Origin: an uncultured Prevotella sp.
GTDB taxonomy: Bacteria > Bacteroidota > Bacteroidia > Bacteroidales > Bacteroidaceae
Assembly: GCA_900318855.1 (NCBI GenBank)
Contig: ONMG01000254.1
Location: 1 to 11,142, forward strand
Length of the DNA: 11,142 bases
Direction: 5' to 3'
Shown: piece by piece, positions 7,210-11,142 of the stretch
How the letters are laid out: every line of letters starts with the position of its first letter
Position numbering within the stretch: the first letter of the stretch is position 1
Notes under the pieces: model-generated
The model's database searches: none
What the model saw: only the letters and a program-made list of their open reading frames with translations
What the model was told of the DNA's origin: nothing
Translations under genes and position numbers: made by a program

Positions 7210-7218
7210 GTGCGCACA
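7205..7218. promoter_or_regulatory. candidate LacI-type operator palindrome
   Basis: TGTGCG-TG-CGCACA is a 14-bp palindrome with exact 6-bp arms and a 2-bp centre. Its right end lies 16 bases upstream of the -7 box of the LacI-family gene, where a bound repressor would cover the -33 region. Position and symmetry suggest autoregulation by that regulator; this is inference. The left arm overlaps the 8-bp inverted repeat at 7181-7209. Confidence 0.45.
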
Positions 7219-7234
7219 ATCATCGCTTTTTTAT

Positions 7235-7242
7235 TAATTTTG
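7235..7242 (+). promoter_or_regulatory. Bacteroidota -7 promoter box for the lacI-type gene
   Basis: TAATTTTG matches TAnnTTTG exactly. It predicts a transcript starting near 7248 and a leader of about 45 bases before the ATG at 7294. A second matching box, TATTTTTG, lies farther upstream at 7141-7148 and could give a longer leader. Neither has an obvious -33 TTTG at standard spacing. Confidence 0.5.
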
Positions 7243-7293
7243 CAGAAGATTAGAGCATATAGGTGTAAAGCAAGTTTAAGGTAAGTCAAGGAC

Positions 7294-8358
7294 ATGAAAG
7301 AAAAGATTCGTATTAAGGATATCGCCGAGAAGGCGGGTGTTTCGGTGGGAACCGTTGACAGAGTGCTTCATAATCGTCCGAACGTATCGGCGCCGGCGCG
7401 CAAGAAGGTGGAGGCAGCTCTTATGGAGATGAACTATCAACCCAATGTGTATGCCAGCGCTTTGGCCTACAACCGCTCCTACCTCTTTTATATGGTTATC
7501 CCCGAGCATGAATACGAGGCCTATTGGGACGAGATAGAGGATGGTGCCCGCAAGGCTATGGAAACGCGGCGCGACTTCCACATCGACGTGAAGTTTCTGT
7601 ATTATAAGCGTTTCAACAAGGAGGCTTTCATCGCAGCAGCCACACAATGTCTGGAAGCCAATCCCGATGGCGTGGTTGTGGTGCCGGCCGATTTGGAGAC
7701 GACCCGTACTTTCACCGATCAGATGCACGAGCGCCACATTCCGTTTGTGATGCTCGACTCCTATATGCCCGACCTTCGCCCGTTGGCCTTCTTTGGTCAG
7801 GACTCTTTCAGCAGCGGCTACTTTGCTGCGAGGATGCTGATGCTCATTGCCAGTCAGGATAAAGAGATATTGCTCGTGAAGCGGACCAAGGATGGGCAGG
7901 TGACGAGTAAGCAGCAGATGAACCGCGAAGTGGGATTCCGGCATTACATGCGCGACCATTTCCCAGAAATCACAATAGAGGAGCTTGATCTGCCCTACGA
8001 ATCGAGCCGGAAAGAGTACGACGAGATGCTGGAGAAGTTCTTTACGGCCCACCCTGACGTGCACAACTGCATTACACTGGGCTCAAAAGCGCACGTTGTC
8101 GGCACCTTCCTGTTACGCACCAACCGGCGCGACATCCAGATAATGGGCTACGACATGGTGGCAAAGAATGTGGAGTGCATCCGCCAGGGGAGCATCTCCT
8201 TCCTGATCGCCCAGCATGCCTATCAGCAAGGCTATAGCAGTGTCGACGCACTCTTCAAGGCCATCGTACTCAAGCGAAAGGTAGACCCCGTGAACTATAT
8301 GCCCATAGAGCTACTGACGAAGGAGAATATAGACTTCTACCGCCGGACTCAGCTTTAA
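7294..8358 (+). CDS. LacI-family transcriptional regulator
   Basis: This 354-residue DNA-binding regulator has two domains. Residues 4-50 form a classic LacI helix-turn-helix (RIKDIAEKAGVSVGTVDRVL, then a third helix ending in NYQPN). The hinge is NVYASALAYN. Residues about 62-345 form a periplasmic-binding-protein-like effector domain, with NPDGVVVVPAD, IPFVMLDS and a late IQIMGYDMVAKN strand typical of the family. Length is normal and no key part is missing. The GTVDR reading in place of the more common TVSR in the recognition helix is a known variant. It is followed after 57 bases by the NhaC-type antiporter on the same strand and is divergent from the sensor operon. Palindromes upstream suggest it controls its own promoter. 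The effector is unknown; a sugar is usual for the family, but no sugar gene is nearby. Confidence 0.93.
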   Translation: MKEKIRIKDIAEKAGVSVGTVDRVLHNRPNVSAPARKKVEAALMEMNYQPNVYASALAYNRSYLFYMVIPEHEYEAYWDEIEDGARKAMETRRDFHIDVKFLYYKRFNKEAFIAAATQCLEANPDGVVVVPADLETTRTFTDQMHERHIPFVMLDSYMPDLRPLAFFGQDSFSSGYFAARMLMLIASQDKEILLVKRTKDGQVTSKQQMNREVGFRHYMRDHFPEITIEELDLPYESSRKEYDEMLEKFFTAHPDVHNCITLGSKAHVVGTFLLRTNRRDIQIMGYDMVAKNVECIRQGSISFLIAQHAYQQGYSSVDALFKAIVLKRKVDPVNYMPIELLTKENIDFYRRTQL

Positions 8359-8381
8359 ACGAATACTGAAGGAAGTAAACG

Positions 8382-8408
8382 ATGAATATTAACATTATAA
8401 TCTGTTAG
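8382..8408 (+). other. possible 8-codon leader ORF upstream of the antiporter gene
   Basis: An ATG at 8382, preceded at good distance by the Shine-Dalgarno-like AAGGAAG (8369-8375), opens an eight-codon frame (MNINIIIC) that ends with TAG at 8406-8408, seven bases before the antiporter ATG. It contains four isoleucine codons of eight, if the ATA and ATC codons are counted with the ATT ones. It could be a coupling or regulatory leader, or chance. No alternative hairpins typical of attenuation are evident. Confidence 0.3.
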
Positions 8409-8415
8409 TTGTCAG

Positions 8416-9807
8416 ATGGATATCGATGACAGAGAAAGTACAAATGGAGCTGTGCGGCCGACTGGGGTAACTCAAGCAGAAAGTGGCGAGGCCGTTACAG
8501 CCGCAGGTCAGTCGTCGGGCAAACGGATTTCCACTCGGCGGGGGCTGTTTGCCTTGAGTCCGCTCTTGCTCTTCATCGGGCTCTATCTTGTTGTCTCCAT
8601 CATCGCGCATGACTTCTATAAGGTGCCCATCACGGTGGCGTTCCTGATTTCGAGCATCTATGCCATTGCTGTGTCGGGTGGCTATCCGCTAAGCCGGCGT
8701 ATTGCGGCTTTCAGTCGTGGTGCGGGCACCGAGAATATGATGCTCATGCTGTGGATATTCGTCCTTGCCGGTGCCTTTGCCAATGCAGCCAAGGTGATGG
8801 GCAGCATCGATGCCACCGTGAACCTCACGCTTTATGCGCTTCCGGGTAATGTTCTCCTGGCCGGTCTCTTTATCACGGCCTGTTTCATCTCGCTGTCGAT
8901 AGGCACCAGTGTGGGCACCATCGTGGCCTTAGCCCCCATTGCAGCTGGCATTGCCACCCAAACCGGGGCTAATGTGGCACTGATGGTAGGCGTTGTCACC
9001 GGTGGCGCGTTCTTCGGCGACAACCTCTCGTTTATCTCCGACACCACCGTTGTGGCCACCAGTACACAGGGCTGCAAGATGAGCGACAAGTTCCGGGTGA
9101 ACCTCTTCATCGTGGCTCCTGCTGCTCTTGTGATACTCATCCTCTACATCTTCATGGGTGCCGGCATGCATTCGCCCGCACATGTCGGTGAGATATCGTT
9201 TCTGAAAGTCCTTCCCTATGTGGCGGTACTCGTCACTGCTATATGCGGAATGAACGTTATGGCTGTCCTCACCTTAGGTCTCATTCTCACGGGCATCCTC
9301 GGCATATCCTCAGGCACCTACGATCTGTTCGGGTGGTTTAAGGCGATGGGAGACGGCATCCTCTCCATGGGCGAGCTCATCATCATCACGATGCTGGCCG
9401 GAGGACTCTTGGAGATTGTACGCGAAAATGGGGGCATCGACTTTGTCATCCAACGCCTCACCCAGCATGTGCACGGTAAGCGCGGTGCCGAACTCGCCAT
9501 TGGTTTCCTCGTTGCCGTCGTGGACATCTGTACGGCCAATAACACCGTGGCCATCATTACCGTAGGAGGGATTGCAAAGCAGATAGGCGACCGATACGGG
9601 GTTGACAACCGGAAGGCTGCCAGCATTCTGGATACCTTCTCCTGTGCCATGCAGGGCATCATACCCTATGGCGCGCAGTTGCTAATGGCTGCCGGACTCG
9701 CCAGTCTCAATCCCGTACAGATAATGCCCTATCTCTATTATCCGTTTGCCATCGGCATCGCGGCCGTGCTCGCAGTGATATTACGTTATCCGAAACGCTA
9801 TAGTTGA
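8416..9807 (+). CDS. NhaC-family Na+/H+ antiporter (or related cation/substrate antiporter)
   Basis: This is a 463-residue inner-membrane transporter with a hydrophilic N-terminal tail of about 42 residues followed by about ten to twelve membrane helices. Family signatures are SIGTSVGT (161-168), the broken-helix motif GGAFFGDNLSFISDTT (196-211) and the C-terminal-half motifs TANNTVAI (373-380) and LDTFSCAMQGIIPYGAQ (405-421). These are the two related halves of the NhaC fold. Members exchange Na+ for H+; some, such as malate/lactate or amino-acid antiporters, use other substrates, so the substrate is not certain. The start is supported because the next Met is within a membrane helix at about residue 108. 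It lies 57 bases after the LacI-type gene and seven bases before the next gene, so the three are likely an operon. Confidence 0.9.
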   Translation: MDIDDRESTNGAVRPTGVTQAESGEAVTAAGQSSGKRISTRRGLFALSPLLLFIGLYLVVSIIAHDFYKVPITVAFLISSIYAIAVSGGYPLSRRIAAFSRGAGTENMMLMLWIFVLAGAFANAAKVMGSIDATVNLTLYALPGNVLLAGLFITACFISLSIGTSVGTIVALAPIAAGIATQTGANVALMVGVVTGGAFFGDNLSFISDTTVVATSTQGCKMSDKFRVNLFIVAPAALVILILYIFMGAGMHSPAHVGEISFLKVLPYVAVLVTAICGMNVMAVLTLGLILTGILGISSGTYDLFGWFKAMGDGILSMGELIIITMLAGGLLEIVRENGGIDFVIQRLTQHVHGKRGAELAIGFLVAVVDICTANNTVAIITVGGIAKQIGDRYGVDNRKAASILDTFSCAMQGIIPYGAQLLMAAGLASLNPVQIMPYLYYPFAIGIAAVLAVILRYPKRYS

Positions 9808-9814
9808 TAAGTCT

Positions 9815-10633
9815 ATGGATATCATCAAGCGAAACTTTTTCCGTCTGTTACGCTCGGGGGCACTCAATGAGTATGTCACCCTTGAGCCCATGTCGCTTTT
9901 CAAGTGGCACCGCCTCATTAAAATGCTGGAATCACAGCACGTGCTGGGCATCGCTGCCAAGGGAATTCGCAATCATCAGTATGACGAGGGACAGGTGATA
10001 CCCAAAGTTATCTTTCAAGAGCTTCTCACAGCAGCTGACGCGAACGAGGAAGCCGAGCGAAAGGCGTTCCATGAGGAATCGACACTGAGCAACCGGTTCT
10101 TGAACCGACGTCTGCATCACATACGTACCTCCGAGCGCCACGCTATCGACACCTCGTTGGAGGCACTTCAACTACTCGATCTTATTGTGAAGAACCTGGA
10201 CTGCATTCTAAATTCGGGTATCTCCTTGAGAGGAATACTTGAAATAGGCAGCTTCTTAAGGATGAAAGGCGACAAGGTGGACTTTGTAAAGCTCGATAAT
10301 TGGTTGAGTGATTTGCACATCCAGCGATTCGCCCAACTTGAAGGCAGCATCCTCATAGCAGTGTTCAACTTTGAACAAGATGAGATACCCTTTGTGCAAC
10401 GCACTGAACCCGCCGCCGGGAAACTCACGCTACGCAGTCTCACGCATACTGCACAGGACACGGCCGAGGAATGGCATTTCAGACAAAGCAAGACCGGATT
10501 CGTGAAGAACAACTCCAAGGCGATGCGCCGTAATCTTCGCCGAAGTATGCGCTATGTGGCCTATGCACCGGTTGAAACTACCTCTAACTTTTTGCGCAAC
10601 TTTGCACGGAGTCTCTCTGAAATAGAAGAGTAG
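9815..10633 (+). CDS. conserved Bacteroidales protein of unknown function
   Basis: This is a 272-residue soluble, mostly helical protein without signal peptide or membrane helix. I recognise it as a protein conserved in Bacteroides and Prevotella but know no assigned function. The N-terminus (FFRLLRSG, then FKWHRLIKMLESQHVLGIAAKGI) resembles the opening of the putative nucleotidyltransferase family PF14907. The central VDFVKLDNWLSDLHIQRFAQ resembles later parts of that family. The GDxD-type catalytic loop expected between them is not visible, so it may be an inactive relative; this is weak inference. The C-terminus is rich in Arg and polar residues (NNSKAMRRNLRRSMRY, then a NFARSLSEIEE tail), possibly for nucleic-acid or protein binding. 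It is probably co-transcribed and translationally linked with the antiporter, seven bases upstream. Confidence 0.8.
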   Translation: MDIIKRNFFRLLRSGALNEYVTLEPMSLFKWHRLIKMLESQHVLGIAAKGIRNHQYDEGQVIPKVIFQELLTAADANEEAERKAFHEESTLSNRFLNRRLHHIRTSERHAIDTSLEALQLLDLIVKNLDCILNSGISLRGILEIGSFLRMKGDKVDFVKLDNWLSDLHIQRFAQLEGSILIAVFNFEQDEIPFVQRTEPAAGKLTLRSLTHTAQDTAEEWHFRQSKTGFVKNNSKAMRRNLRRSMRYVAYAPVETTSNFLRNFARSLSEIEE

Positions 10634-10649
10634 TTCTTCCCTTTGTTCC

Positions 10650-10666
10650 GGCTTATTTCGTAAGCC
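10650..10666. other. short perfect hairpin overlapping a larger one
   Basis: GGCTTA (10650-10655) pairs with TAAGCC (10661-10666) over a five-base loop. Its right arm shares three bases with the stem of the next, stronger hairpin at 10664-10689, so the two full stems cannot form together. Confidence 0.45.
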
Positions 10667-10689
10667 ACCCCTGTGTTTTCAGGGGTGGC
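10664..10689. terminator. strong hairpin downstream of the antiporter operon
   Basis: GCCACCCCTG (10664-10673) pairs perfectly with CAGGGGTGGC (10680-10689) over a six-base loop, 30 bases after the stop codon at 10633. It has no immediate T-run on either strand, so it may stabilise the 3' end or act as a weak or atypical terminator. Confidence 0.55.
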
Positions 10690-10743
10690 ATCATCCCTGT
10701 TCTCAATATTTTATTCTTCTCTCCATCCTCCCTATAGCCTGAC

Positions 10744-10770
10744 TGCGGCACACGTAGCTGCCGTATTTTC
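10744..10770 (+). terminator. possible second terminator before the reductase gene
   Basis: TGCGGCA (10744-10750) pairs with TGCCGTA (10759-10765), with one G-T pair, over an eight-base loop. It is followed at once by TTTTC. The stem is modest and the T-run short, but the position between two transcription units fits. Confidence 0.35.
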
Positions 10771-10816
10771 TGAGCAATTTTTTGTGAAATTCAGCCTATG
10801 AACCAAACTAATTTAG

Positions 10817-10824
10817 TAACTTTG
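10817..10824 (+). promoter_or_regulatory. Bacteroidota -7 promoter box for the ribonucleotide reductase gene
   Basis: TAACTTTG matches TAnnTTTG exactly and predicts a leader of about 95-100 bases before the ATG at 10928. It is flanked by two short palindromes: ACTAA-T-TTAGT (10807-10817), touching its left edge, and TGCATGCA (10823-10830), at its right edge. Either could be an operator. I see no clear NrdR box. The leader (about 10831-10927) is AT-rich with no ORF I can support. Confidence 0.55.
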
Positions 10825-10927
10825 CATGCAGATTCAGCAGGTGAAGTTATCCATAATAGAAAACTTATCTCATAATATCACTTAGAAAGTTACCCAATTC
10901 AGTCAATAATAAACCAATATACGAACG

Positions 10928-11142
10928 ATGGATATTCAAAGATTTACTATTACAAAGCGTAACGGCAAGAAGGAGAGATTCTCATTAGACAAGATTATGA
11001 ATGCCATCATCAAGGCATTCACAGCAGTAGACGAAGCTACGGATTTGTCCGTAGTCTCCAAGATTCTCAGCCACTTACAACTAACAGATGGAATAAAGGT
11101 TGAAGACATTCAGAACCAGGTGGAAGAGGCTCTGATGCGCGA
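10928..11142 (+). CDS. ribonucleotide reductase large subunit, N-terminal ATP-cone (3' end outside window)
   Basis: The first 71 codons of a gene cut by the window edge. The peptide begins MDIQRFTITKRNGKKERFS and continues with LDKIMNAIIKAF and DGIKVEDIQNQVEEALM. This is the pattern of an ATP-cone: a KR-x-G-x-x-E/P-F-x-x-x-KI start and a VE-x-IQ-x-x-VE end. This domain binds ATP or dATP and sets overall activity of ribonucleotide reductases. The ATP-cone also occurs in NrdR, but there it follows a zinc ribbon, which is absent here. Whether this is the anaerobic class III enzyme (NrdD) or class I (NrdA) cannot be told from the visible part. It has its own promoter and is separated from the upstream operon by 294 bases. 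Confidence 0.82.
   Translation, partial: MDIQRFTITKRNGKKERFSLDKIMNAIIKAFTAVDEATDLSVVSKILSHLQLTDGIKVEDIQNQVEEALMR

Noticed and set aside
7276..8064. Minus-strand open frame of 262 codons opposite the LacI-family gene
   Set aside because: Antisense to a textbook LacI-family protein; it is the mirror of its codon use and shows no domain.
1..11142. CRISPR array, tRNA, rRNA, insertion sequence or prophage genes
   Set aside because: No regularly spaced direct repeats, cloverleaf-like sequence, transposase or integrase motifs were seen on either strand.

Overview
The window looks like chromosomal DNA of a fairly GC-rich member of the Bacteroidota, most likely the order Bacteroidales and Prevotella-like. 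Three things suggest this: promoter-like TAnnTTTG (-7 type) boxes in front of several genes, few convincing Shine-Dalgarno sites, and gene families typical of that group (a giant two-part sensor kinase with periplasmic repeats, a Bacteroidales-type LuxR-class response regulator, and a conserved 272-residue protein of unknown function). I see no rRNA, tRNA, CRISPR array, insertion sequence or phage gene. The taxonomic call is inference from the sequence alone.

Left part (1-2251). The 3' part of an ftsH gene runs rightward. Its sequence resembles the FtsH type common in clostridia more than the usual Bacteroidota FtsH. Converging on it, and overlapping its last 29 bases, is a small cysteine-rich gene of the TIGR04076 type (minus strand). 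This gene follows a membrane-anchored alpha/beta hydrolase by five bases. A strong intrinsic terminator for the ftsH strand sits inside the 5' end of the small gene.

Middle part (2337-7121, minus strand). Three genes with overlapping ends form a signalling operon: a 1161-residue hybrid sensor, a REC-LuxR response regulator, and a 200-residue membrane protein. The sensor appears to hold two membrane-anchored kinase-like modules in tandem. The first keeps the ATP-binding motifs but has Asn where the phospho-acceptor His would be. The second keeps a His-Glu-Thr H-box but has lost the ATP-binding boxes. The third gene resembles an AbgT transporter with an internal segment and the C-terminal part missing. 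This operon is the most interesting system here.

Right part (7122-10633, plus strand). A 172-base divergent promoter region with inverted repeats separates the sensor operon from a LacI-family regulator. The regulator is followed by an NhaC-type Na+/H+ antiporter and, seven bases later, by a conserved protein of unknown function. The three plausibly form one operon. A possible 8-codon leader ORF lies just before the antiporter.

Right edge (10634-11142). Hairpins that may end the antiporter operon are followed by a promoter, a leader of about 100 bases, and the N-terminal ATP-cone of a ribonucleotide reductase large subunit cut by the window edge.
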